The notes under the pieces: generated by a model
Told to the model about the DNA's origin: nothing
Databases searched by the model: none
The model's input: the letters and a program-made list of their open reading frames with translations, nothing else
Shown here: in pieces, positions 1-6,486 of the stretch
Position numbering within the stretch: position 1 is the first letter of the stretch
Layout: every line of letters starts with the position of its first letter
DNA from: Alphaproteobacteria bacterium
GTDB lineage: Bacteria > Pseudomonadota > Alphaproteobacteria > JAJFFI01
NCBI GenBank assembly: GCA_021776755.1
Contig: JAJFFI010000521.1
Coordinates: 1 to 10,044, forward strand
DNA: 10,044 nt
Direction: 5' to 3'
Translations under genes and position numbers: made by a program

Positions 1-321
1 GAAATGGCCGAGCATCTTGATCATATTGTGCTGTTTTCCGGCGACGGCGATTTCCGCCGGCTCGTCGAGGCGGTTCAACGCAAGGGCGTGCGGGTCTCGG
101 TGGTGAGCACCGTGAAGTCGCAGCCGCCGATGGTGGCCGACGAGCTCCGCCGCGAGGCCGATCATTTCCTCGAACTCATGGATCTCAAGGCGCACATTGC
201 CCGCGACCCCGCCGAGCGCGCCGCCCGTATCGCGCATCACGAAGAGCGCGAGGCCCGGGACAGCGACTACGAGGAAGATGGCTACGGCGAGGACGATGAG
301 GTCTTGGAAGAGGCCCAATGA
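1..321 (+). CDS. NYN/LabA-family protein (DUF88), C-terminal part, 5' end outside window
   Basis: This is the C-terminal end of an NYN-domain protein, a PIN-like fold family of predicted RNA-processing nucleases that includes LabA. The reading frame is open from the first base; ATG at 4 is inside the gene. The visible motif is VLFSGDGDF (about residues 10-18 of the visible part), matching the conserved strand-loop SGDGDF of the family, whose aspartates are thought to coordinate the catalytic metal. It is followed by the typical GVRVSVVST strand and by DELRREADHFLEL. The protein then ends in an acidic, probably disordered tail rich in D and E (about residues 84-105). The N-terminal half of the NYN domain is missing from the window, so the full active site cannot be checked. 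The stop is TGA at 319-321, and the downstream glycosylase gene probably starts before it. The family call is firm; the substrate is unknown. Confidence 0.85.
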   Translation, partial: EMAEHLDHIVLFSGDGDFRRLVEAVQRKGVRVSVVSTVKSQPPMVADELRREADHFLELMDLKAHIARDPAERAARIAHHEEREARDSDYEEDGYGEDDEVLEEAQ

Positions 322-1018
322 CGCCACCGCGCGCCCGACCCGCCCAGTACCCCGCTTCGTGCCCCTCGCCGTGAACTTTCAGGACCCGCCCCGCGACTGC
401 GGGCTCTGTCCGCGTCTCGCTGCCTTCCGCGAAGCCAACCGCGGGAAGTTTCCCGATTTCCACAATGCGCCGGTGCCGGCCTTCGGGCCGCTCAAGGCGC
501 GCCTGCTGATCGCCGGCCTCGCGCCGGGGCTGAAGGGGGCGAACCGCACCGCCCGTCCCTTCACCGGCGACTGGGCGGGCGACCTGCTCTATCCGACGCT
601 CGCGAAATTCGGATTTGCCCGGGGCACCTACGCCGCCGAACCGGATGACGGCGTGGCGCTCGTGGACTGCCGCATCACCAACGCGGTGCGCTGCGTGCCG
701 CCGGAAAACAAGCCGGTCGCCGCCGAGGTCGCCGCCTGCCGCCCTTTCCTGGTGCGGGAGATCGAGGCGATGGAAAATCTTTCGGTGGTGCTGGCCCTCG
801 GCGGAATCGCGCACAAGGCGGTGCTGGCCGCTCTCGGCCTGAAGCAGAGCCACGCGAAATTCGCCCACGGCGCAATGCACGAACTGCCCGATGTGGTGCC
901 GAATGCGCGCTTCGTGCTGGCCAACAGCTACCACTGCTCGCGCTACAACACGAACACCGGCCGTCTGACGACCCAAATGTTCGAGGACGTCTTCGCCGAA
1001 ATCGCACGGCGGCTCTAG
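296..1018 (+). CDS. Family 5 (UDGb-type) uracil-DNA glycosylase with Fe-S cluster
   Basis: The protein excises uracil, and in this family often other deaminated bases, from DNA, starting base-excision repair in the cytoplasm. With start ATG 296 it has 240 residues. Four cysteines fit the [4Fe-4S] ligands of family 4/5 enzymes: C35 and C38 (CGLC), C133 and C148. Motif A is GLAPGLKGANRTARPFTGD (about 74-92), with the GNRT-type loop of family 5. VDCRITNAVRCVPPENKP (about 123-140) is the next conserved block. The C-terminal motif SYHCSRYNTN (211-220) replaces the HPS motif of other families. The start is uncertain. ATG 296 has GAGG close upstream and overlaps the NYN gene by 26 bases. GTG 359 and GTG 371 would give 219 or 215 residues, and all motifs lie downstream of both. 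No terminator suited to this strand is seen. Confidence 0.93.
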   Translation: MRSWKRPNDATARPTRPVPRFVPLAVNFQDPPRDCGLCPRLAAFREANRGKFPDFHNAPVPAFGPLKARLLIAGLAPGLKGANRTARPFTGDWAGDLLYPTLAKFGFARGTYAAEPDDGVALVDCRITNAVRCVPPENKPVAAEVAACRPFLVREIEAMENLSVVLALGGIAHKAVLAALGLKQSHAKFAHGAMHELPDVVPNARFVLANSYHCSRYNTNTGRLTTQMFEDVFAEIARRL

Positions 1019-1028
1019 ACAGCGGCCC

Positions 1029-1069
1029 AAAAAAAAGAAGGGCCGCGGAACATTTCTGCTCCGCGGCCC
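1029..1069 (-). terminator. Rho-independent terminator of the Trp/Arg repeat protein gene
   Basis: A perfect 10-bp inverted repeat (1040-1049 with 1060-1069, arm gggccgcgga) encloses a 10-nt loop. Read on the - strand it is followed by TTC and eight T residues (complement of the A-run at 1029-1036). This orientation fits the - strand gene that ends at 1214, 145 nt upstream. On the + strand no T-run follows the stem, so it should be a poor terminator for the glycosylase gene. Confidence 0.85.
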
Positions 1070-1213
1070 AACCGGCACCTGAGGGAATGTGGGATCAGCG
1101 CCGGTAGATTTGGCAACCCACTTCGGCCTGCCGCCTCATTCGGGTACTTCGATCCCTCGGGACAATGCGTCCCGTCCCTCCGCAGTTATCTCAGCGTGTC
1201 GGTTAACGCCGGC

Positions 1214-2023
1214 TCAGCCTCCGCGATTGCCGCGATTGCCACCGCCGCGGCCGCTTCGGCCGTTACGATCACCGCCGCCACGATTGCCGCGGTTGGCACC
1301 ATCGCCGCCGCCACGATTGCCGCGGTTGCCACGGTTGGCACCATCGCCGCCACCGCGATTGCCGCGATGGGCGCCGTCGCCGCCGCCGCGATTACCGCGA
1401 TTGCCCATGCGGGTGCCGCGGCCGTCACCGAAGTTGCCGCTACGGTTGCGCCAGCGCGGTGTAGCGGCCCGGCGATTCGGGGCCCAGCCGCGATGCCGTG
1501 CCCGGGGCGGTGCCCAGTTCTGGCCATTCCGGCGCGGCGCCCAGCCACGCTTGTATCCGCGCGCCGGGGCCCAGGCCCGTCCGCGATGACGCGGCGGAGC
1601 CCAGCCACGATGGCGGGCCCGGGGCGGAACCCAGCCGCGATGGCGGCGCGGAGTCCATTTGTTCCCGCGATGGCGTTTCGGAACCCAGCCTCGACCGCGA
1701 TGGCGCGGCGGCACATAGCGATGATCGACGCCACGCCCGGCAACGGGGATGAATACGACGTCGCGGCCGTTGTTGCCGTCGCCGTAATTGCCATCGTCAA
1801 GTTCCCGGGAGCGCGTGCGGATTTCAAACCCGCCGCCGTTGTCGCCGCCGATGCCGATGGCGATCTCGGTTTCCCGCTCGGTCTGTGCCTGGGCCGGTGC
1901 GGTCATGCCAAAGACCGCCGCGGCGGCGGCCAGCGTCGCGGAAAATTTCAAAACCGAAAGTCTGGATAGGGACCCCGCGCGTGCCTCTCGTCGCACAGAC
2001 GGACTCGTCCTGGATGGAAACAT
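1214..2023 (-). CDS. Exported Arg/Gly/Trp-rich repeat protein, function unknown
   Basis: No known family is recognised. The 269-residue product starts at ATG 2023, supported by a strong GGAGGT ribosome site (2032-2037) 8 nt upstream. The N-terminus is basic up to about residue 26, then has a hydrophobic run (about 28-40) and ends in PAQA-Q, a good signal peptidase I site after residue 46. A short acidic segment follows (about 49-90, with DNGGG and ELDDGNYGDG). Residues 106-195 are a repeat array with tryptophans at 113, 123, 131, 141, 151, 161, 170, 180 and 191, mostly W-[VAT]-P-x-R followed by HRG. Residues 207-269 are NRGGGDGA-type repeats. The mature protein is strongly cationic and probably disordered, so a role binding nucleic acid, polysaccharide or envelope polymers is possible but is inference. 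It shares its leader with the next gene upstream. The opposite strand also has long open frames, but they lack a ribosome site and signal peptide. Confidence 0.75.
   Translation of the reverse strand: MFPSRTSPSVRREARAGSLSRLSVLKFSATLAAAAAVFGMTAPAQAQTERETEIAIGIGGDNGGGFEIRTRSRELDDGNYGDGNNGRDVVFIPVAGRGVDHRYVPPRHRGRGWVPKRHRGNKWTPRRHRGWVPPRARHRGWAPPRHRGRAWAPARGYKRGWAPRRNGQNWAPPRARHRGWAPNRRAATPRWRNRSGNFGDGRGTRMGNRGNRGGGDGAHRGNRGGGDGANRGNRGNRGGGDGANRGNRGGGDRNGRSGRGGGNRGNRGG
1217..1405 (-). repeat. Tandem NRGGGDGA-coding repeats (RGG-like tail)
   Basis: Residues 207-269 of the repeat protein are built from units of the form GNRGGGDGA[HN]R, some separated by an extra GNR triplet. At the DNA level this gives near-identical 27-36 bp units (ccgcgattgcc and caccatcgccgcc on the + strand). 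The regularity suggests copy-number change by slippage or unequal recombination. Confidence 0.8.
1441..1708 (-). repeat. Trp-Pro-Arg repeat array, about nine units of about ten residues
   Basis: Residues 106-195 of the encoded protein carry nine tryptophans spaced 10, 8, 10, 10, 10, 9, 10 and 11 residues apart. The unit is W-[VAT]-P-[PKRAN]-R with one or two HRG triplets. The DNA copies are less identical than those of the glycine tail, which suggests this is the older array and that its spacing is under selection. Confidence 0.8.
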
Positions 2024-2030
2024 CTCGACT

Positions 2031-2118
2031 TACCTCCGTAATGTCCGACTCTCCCTCAAGATCCCGGCCGGAGGTTGCTGTCACTTCGTCATACGGAGCC
2101 TTGTTGCGGCCTATCCCC
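2031..2118 (-). promoter_or_regulatory. Conserved leader/promoter element, copy 1 (Trp/Arg repeat gene)
   Basis: Read on the - strand, this stretch contains GGGGAT (2118-2113), GTATGAC (2094-2088), CTCCGG (2073-2068), GAGGGAG (2057-2051) and the ribosome site GGAGGT (2037-2032). The same blocks occur upstream of the gene starting at 2983. Distances to the ATG are the same for the first three blocks (95, 71 and 50 nt) and differ by one base for the last two. It probably includes the promoter and 5' UTR. The sigma factor is not recognised; TATGAC could be a -10 box, but no convincing -35 box is seen. An AT-rich stretch (2130-2160) lies just upstream. Confidence 0.7.
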
Positions 2119-2165
2119 GGCCGCGGCAAGAAAATGAAAGAAAAATTTACACTGGACTAACATCC

Positions 2166-2212
2166 TGAAAAATAAGCCGCAGCGAGCTCCGTGTCCGGAA
2201 CCCGCTGCGGCT
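2166..2212 (-). terminator. Rho-independent terminator of the Arg/Thr-rich exported protein gene
   Basis: A perfect 10-bp inverted repeat (2175-2184 with 2203-2212, arm agccgcagcg) has an 18-nt loop that can itself form a short TCCG/CGGA stem. On the - strand it is followed by TATTTTTC. It lies 70 nt after the stop codon at 2282 and separates this gene from the next - strand gene, whose own leader starts near 2118. Confidence 0.85.
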
Positions 2213-2281
2213 CGCAACCGGGGCGGTGGGACGACCCTACGACAGATCCCGCCCCGCTTTGCTTCTATGCCGGCTCACCGA

Positions 2282-2983
2282 TTACCGGCGGAAAGACCGG
2301 CTCTCGAACGTCTTGGTCCGGGTGTCGCCATTGGGGCGGGTCCATGTCACGTCGCGGGTGACGTGGCGGCCGTCGCGGACCAGGGAGACATCCTTGCCAA
2401 AGGTTTTGCCTGACGAATTCGTGCGCGAGAACGTGCGGTTGAAGCCGTCATCCGTGCGCTCGAAGTTCTTCTCGTAAGTCCCGCTGCCTCCGCGCCGGGT
2501 GCGGTAGGCGCCCGACTCCATCCGCCCGGTGTCGGTGCGCGCACCGGTGCCGCGATAGCGAATGCCCCCGCCGCGCGAATTCCTGGCCCATCCGCGCGTG
2601 GCATAGGTGCCCTCGCCCGTGCGCTTGACCTGGCGGCCCGTCGTGCGCCAGGCGCCGTTCGGGCGCCGGGTCGCGGAATAGCGCTGGCCCAAGCCGCGGT
2701 CTCGGTTCCAGCGAGCCGCGGTCACGCGCCGGCCGGTGCCGTTGCGGTTTTTCCAGCGGGTCGATGTGTAGGATTTGCTCCCGTGCCTGGTATGATTGCG
2801 CGTGTAGCGGTCGCGCTTGTAGACGCCCTTGCCGCCCGGCCCCTTGTAGACCCCGTAGCGGTGCTTGCCGCCAGCCTCGGCTGGCGTCGCGAATGTTGTC
2901 TGAAGTCCGAAGACGCCTGCGGCCAGTGCCGCCATGACCGCGAACCGCGCAGCGCCCCGGGTTGTGCGTTTGAGAACTGACAT
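2282..2983 (-). CDS. Exported Arg/Thr/Gly-rich basic protein, function unknown
   Basis: No named family is recognised. ATG 2983 is chosen because AGGAGGT (2991-2997) stands 7 nt upstream; a longer GTG start at 2992 would lie inside that site. The product has 233 residues. Residues 1-37 form a signal peptide: basic MSVLKRTTRG, hydrophobic RFAVMAALAAGVFGL, then TPAEA with cleavage before GGKHRYG. The mature protein is very rich in R, G, T and aromatic residues. Its C-terminal half has loosely repeated hairpin-like units such as GFNRTFSRTNSSGKTFGKD and HVTRDVTWTRPNGDTRTK (about 175-228), which suggest beta-structure more than full disorder. No cysteines are seen in the mature part. The matched leader and similar signal sequence tie it to the neighbouring repeat protein. 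A role at the cell surface or in the periplasm is inferred from the signal peptide only. Confidence 0.8.
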   Translation of the reverse strand: MSVLKRTTRGAARFAVMAALAAGVFGLQTTFATPAEAGGKHRYGVYKGPGGKGVYKRDRYTRNHTRHGSKSYTSTRWKNRNGTGRRVTAARWNRDRGLGQRYSATRRPNGAWRTTGRQVKRTGEGTYATRGWARNSRGGGIRYRGTGARTDTGRMESGAYRTRRGGSGTYEKNFERTDDGFNRTFSRTNSSGKTFGKDVSLVRDGRHVTRDVTWTRPNGDTRTKTFESRSFRR

Positions 2984-2990
2984 GATTTCC

Positions 2991-3078
2991 ACCTCCTGAT
3001 TTGCCCGGCCTCCCTCGAAATCCCAAACCGGAGATTGCCATCAGGAAGTCATACGCAGGCGGGTTCAGCGGCATCCCC
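2991..3078 (-). promoter_or_regulatory. Conserved leader/promoter element, copy 2 (Arg/Thr-rich gene)
   Basis: This is the second copy of the element at 2031-2118. On the - strand it has GGGGAT (3078-3073), GTATGAC (3054-3048), CTCCGG (3033-3028), GAGGGAG (3016-3010) and AGGAGGT (2997-2991). Aligned by eye from GTATGAC to GAGGGAG, 33 of 44 positions match copy 1 with one single-base gap. The element lies between this gene and the end of the AsmA gene at 3115. Confidence 0.7.
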
Positions 3079-3114
3079 TGTCGCGGGTAAAATGCGCAGC
3101 CGTGGCGTTTCAGA

Positions 3115-6100
3115 TCAGGGGTTGGCGCGGAGCCAGGCGGTCAGGGCCTGCACGTCGATGAAGGTGCGGGGAGCATCGAGCTTGCCGCTGATCTTCATTT
3201 CGAGCGGCGGCGCCTTGGGGATGGCGTCGAAGCGGAAGGCGGAGACAACATCAAGCGTGCCGGCGGCAAGATCGACCATGCCCCGGGTTTCACCGTCGCC
3301 ACCATCGGCATCGAGCACGCCCTTGGTGAAGGTCAGGCGGCCGTCCTTGAAGACGCCGGCAAGGCGGAGGGTCTCGAATTTGGTGCTGCCCCGGGTCATC
3401 GCCCCAGACAGCAGCCCGAGGATGCCGACGCCCCCGGCCCGCTCACGGATCCCGGCGTTCGCCGCCTGCAGATCGAACCCGCGAAGCTCGCCGTCATTGG
3501 CCTCGAGCACGACCTCGCCCGTGAGCGAGGACACCAGGGTGCGGGGCGAGGCGCCTTCTCCGGAGAGCTCGACCTCAAGGCCGGCCTTGCCCGCGGCGAG
3601 ACCGACGATTTCCTTGTCCTTCAGACTGATGCCGCCGACGAACCGGGTGAGATCGGCGTCGTCCGCATCGATCCGGATCGCCAGTTTCGGGATCGCCCGG
3701 GCGTCGAGCGTGAGTTCGCCCTCAATCGTGCCGCCATAGGCCTCGCCCGAGAAATTCGTGACGGCGAGCAGGCCCTCGCTGAGCGCGATCCGCGCCCGGG
3801 GCGCCTCAATGCGGACGGTGCCGAGATCGAGTGCGCTGGCCTTCAGCGAGACTGCCAGGTCGAAAAGATGAAGCGCGGTGAGGTCGAAGGGTGTCGCCGG
3901 CCAGCCGGAGGCCGCACCTGCACTGCCGCTGCCAGCCCCCGATGTGACGCCACTCGTTCCGGCGGCGGGTGTGACGATGTCCGGCGGCGGCGCGGCGGCG
4001 CCGGCGACCAGGGCCGCCAATACCGGACCGCTGATCTCGCTTGCGGCGAGATCGGCCGTCAGTTTGCGCCGTCCGTCCTTTTCGTCGAGCCGGCCGGTGC
4101 CGGTGAGCGAGCCGACGCCGTTGGCGTCCTCGACCGTTACGTTGAGCGACCAGTCGCCGTCCTGCTTGCCCTGGGTGAGCCGCAGCTTGCCCGAGAGCGG
4201 ACCCGACACGGCGCCGGCGTCCTTGCCGAGGAACCTGAGCAGCCGCGCGGTGTCGGACACTTTCGCGCGGCCCTCGATGTCGACATGCGCGCCCCCCGCG
4301 CCGTGCCGGAGTGCACCGGAGATCTCGACCGTCGCGCCGCCGAGGTCGGCGAGCACGAACTGATGGAGGGTCTGACTTTTCTCGCGCCGCTCGAAACGGA
4401 GCGCCAGCGGCCCGTGCGGGCGCTCGCGCCAGCTGACGGCGCGGGCGTCGAGCTTGAAATCGAGATCGACTGCTTGCCAGAGCGTCTCCCAGTCGATGGC
4501 TTCGGGATTGGCGCCCTCTTCGCCCTGGCTCGCGGGTTTCAGTGCGGGCTTTGCCTCCTCGCCGGTCTTCGGCAAGGCCCGCGGCAGATAGGCATCGAGG
4601 TCGAGCGCCGCCGTCTCGATCACCAGCGTGACCCGCGGGCGCGGCAGGAAATCGACCGCCGCCGCCCCCTCGAATCTCGCAAGGTCGACGTTGACCATCA
4701 TTTCAGAAAGCCGGATCGCGTCCGAACCCGCCGACAGCCGCGCCTTGAGGCTCGACTGACGGAGCCGGTCGGCCGGCACGCCCGCAACATCGACCGCGAG
4801 CCAGTCGAGCGTGCCCCGGAGATTGCCTGCCTCGGCATTGACCGTACCGTCGAACCGCGTGAATCCCCGGGCCTCGTGAAACGCGCCGGCGACCTCGACC
4901 CGTGCAGCACCCGGCAACAAGGCCGTGAGTTTCTCGACCGCAAGCCGTCCGTCGCGGAGCGAGGCGCGGGCCTCGGTCCCGCGGATGACGCTCCTGTTCA
5001 GCACGACCGCATCAATTGCGATGGTGAGATCGATGTCGGTGCCGTCCGGCAATTCGATGCCGTGATATCCGTGCCCGTTCCCGGTCCCTGCCCCGCCCGA
5101 CGCGTCCCCGCTGCCCGAGCCGCCGCTGCTCCCGCCGCCCCCGGCCGCGGGCGCGACGCCTTCGTAGGCCTGCATGACGGCATCGAGATCGACACGGTTG
5201 ACCCGCACCACGGCCTTCGTCAGGGATCGCGGGCGGGTGGGCCCGGCGAAAGTCATGTCGATGTCGCCCCGGATCGAGGTCCCATCGAGATCGAGCGCAA
5301 GCCCGGCAATCCGCGCACCGGTCCCGGACGCGGTCAGCGTCGCCTCGCCGGTCATCGGCCCCGCAAGCGCCTTCGGCGGCATGGGAAGTCCGAGCCCGGC
5401 CAGGATGAGGCCCGCGGGTGCGCGGACAGACTGGCCCTCGATCCTGAGTTTTCCGGCAAAGCGCGGATCGTCGCCCGGGTTCGAGACGATGCCCTTGATC
5501 CAGACCCGTCCGGTGCCGGAGGGTCCGTCTGCCGGGATCAGCGTCACCGTCAGCGGCATCGCACCATCGGTTTCGCCGGGACCTACCGAAAATTCGACCC
5601 GCACCAGGCCGAGACCGCCGGGCGCCGCCGTGCCCATGCCCTTGAACGGCCCCGCCAGCGTTTCGGCGGACAGGCGCATGTCGATGCGGTCGGCGACGAA
5701 CGGCGGATGCTTGCCGGCCCGGTCGATGCGAATCTCGCCGCTCTGCACCTGAATATTGTCGAGCCGGAAACTCAGCCCGCTCCCCGCACTGCCGCCCTCG
5801 CCTCCGGTCTCGACCACGAGGCCGGTGTTGCCCTCGGCCCGGGAGCGGGTGGATTTCCAGTTGCCATCGGCAAGCCGCACTTTCGGCGCGACCAGCAGCA
5901 CCGAGGTCGCCTCGACCCGCCCCGCGAACAGCGGCAGGAGCCGCAATTCCATGTCGAGTCGGCCGATCTCGGCGAGTGCCGGCGTGCCCTTCGCACCCGA
6001 AACGGTGACCTTCTCCGCCCGGAGCGACGGCGCCGGCAGCAACCTCAGATCGATATCGCCCGCGATGCGGACGTCGTGTCCGGTGATCGCCGTGGCGCGG

Positions 6101-6222
6101 GCCTCGATCTCGGCCTTGTAGTCGCTCCAGTCGATGAAATGCGGCACGACGGCCGCCGCCGCCACGGCAAGCAGCAGCGCCCCGAGCGCCAGATAGATCA
6201 GCCCCTTCAGAATCCTGTACAC
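3115..6222 (-). CDS. AsmA-family inner-membrane-anchored periplasmic protein
   Basis: AsmA-like proteins have an N-terminal inner-membrane anchor and a large periplasmic beta-rich part. They are linked to outer-membrane biogenesis and lipid transport between the membranes. The chosen start is GTG 6222 (1035 residues). It precedes YRILKGLIYLALGALLLAVAAAAVV (one membrane segment, about 6-27), followed by PHFIDWSDYKAEIEARATAITG and VRIAGDIDLRLLPAPSL, a typical AsmA N-terminus. No clear ribosome site is seen. The C-terminal region (about 780-980) has the family pattern of short beta strands: FSGEAYGGTIEGELTLDA, LTRFVGGI, LTGEVVLEANDGELRGFDL. Two low-complexity linkers interrupt it: a Gly/Ser stretch near residues 356-385 and an Ala/Gly/Ser/Pro stretch near 741-776. 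The open frame runs upstream to 6972, but that part is antisense to arsR and lacks family similarity. It appears to be monocistronic. Confidence 0.9.
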   Translation of the reverse strand: MYRILKGLIYLALGALLLAVAAAAVVPHFIDWSDYKAEIEARATAITGHDVRIAGDIDLRLLPAPSLRAEKVTVSGAKGTPALAEIGRLDMELRLLPLFAGRVEATSVLLVAPKVRLADGNWKSTRSRAEGNTGLVVETGGEGGSAGSGLSFRLDNIQVQSGEIRIDRAGKHPPFVADRIDMRLSAETLAGPFKGMGTAAPGGLGLVRVEFSVGPGETDGAMPLTVTLIPADGPSGTGRVWIKGIVSNPGDDPRFAGKLRIEGQSVRAPAGLILAGLGLPMPPKALAGPMTGEATLTASGTGARIAGLALDLDGTSIRGDIDMTFAGPTRPRSLTKAVVRVNRVDLDAVMQAYEGVAPAAGGGGSSGGSGSGDASGGAGTGNGHGYHGIELPDGTDIDLTIAIDAVVLNRSVIRGTEARASLRDGRLAVEKLTALLPGAARVEVAGAFHEARGFTRFDGTVNAEAGNLRGTLDWLAVDVAGVPADRLRQSSLKARLSAGSDAIRLSEMMVNVDLARFEGAAAVDFLPRPRVTLVIETAALDLDAYLPRALPKTGEEAKPALKPASQGEEGANPEAIDWETLWQAVDLDFKLDARAVSWRERPHGPLALRFERREKSQTLHQFVLADLGGATVEISGALRHGAGGAHVDIEGRAKVSDTARLLRFLGKDAGAVSGPLSGKLRLTQGKQDGDWSLNVTVEDANGVGSLTGTGRLDEKDGRRKLTADLAASEISGPVLAALVAGAAAPPPDIVTPAAGTSGVTSGAGSGSAGAASGWPATPFDLTALHLFDLAVSLKASALDLGTVRIEAPRARIALSEGLLAVTNFSGEAYGGTIEGELTLDARAIPKLAIRIDADDADLTRFVGGISLKDKEIVGLAAGKAGLEVELSGEGASPRTLVSSLTGEVVLEANDGELRGFDLQAANAGIRERAGGVGILGLLSGAMTRGSTKFETLRLAGVFKDGRLTFTKGVLDADGGDGETRGMVDLAAGTLDVVSAFRFDAIPKAPPLEMKISGKLDAPRTFIDVQALTAWLRANP

Positions 6223-6451
6223 GTCAGTTCTGGTATCGCTTGTGAAGGACGGGTGTGTGGAACGGGATGGCCGGTAGCCCCCTGCGGCCTCCGTATGCCT
6301 TAGCAGAGCCGGACAACGGCGCAAAGCCTCTCCCGCGTTGCAGGGGTCCTGCCTGTCGGTATCCGTTTTCTGACAAGGGAAAAAGGCGGCGTCATGGCGG
6401 TGCGTGTCCGCGGTCGGCTGGCGCGGCCGAGTCTTGTCGATCGCCATGGCA

Positions 6452-6479
6452 TTGACATAACTAGAAAACCGGTTATATA
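6452..6479 (+). promoter_or_regulatory. Sigma-70-type promoter of arsR with overlapping operator
   Basis: A perfect TTGACA -35 box (6452-6457) is followed, after 16 bp, by TATATA (6474-6479). The ATG of arsR is at 6487, so the expected transcription start (6486-6487) coincides with the start codon. The spacer holds an interrupted inverted repeat, ATAAC (6457-6461) with GTTAT (6472-6476), and a perfect AACCGGTT palindrome (6467-6474). Either would place a bound ArsR dimer across the polymerase site. Autorepression by ArsR is inferred. Confidence 0.75.
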
Positions 6480-6486
6480 GAAATGT

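Noticed and set aside
185..1078. Open frame of 297 codons on the - strand opposite the glycosylase gene
   Set aside because: It has no recognisable domain and runs opposite a gene with a full set of family 5 glycosylase motifs.
1217..1440. CRISPR-like series of short repeats
   Set aside because: The repeats are in phase with the protein frame, have no unique spacers of constant length, and encode NRGGGDGA units.
1196..1969. Open frame of 257 codons on the + strand across the repeat gene
   Set aside because: Its Ala/Ile-rich product is the mirror of the Arg/Gly codon repeats; only the - strand frame has a strong ribosome site, signal peptide and terminator.
3868..6303. Open frame of 811 codons on the + strand opposite the AsmA gene
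   Set aside because: It is a shadow frame in GC-rich DNA: its translation is Arg/Pro/Gly-rich without domain pattern, while the opposite strand has a clear AsmA N-terminus and beta-repeat pattern.
6223..6486. Possible tRNA or structured RNA gene between asmA-like and arsR
   Set aside because: No cloverleaf, T-loop motif or long stem could be found; apart from the arsR promoter the stretch shows nothing recognisable.
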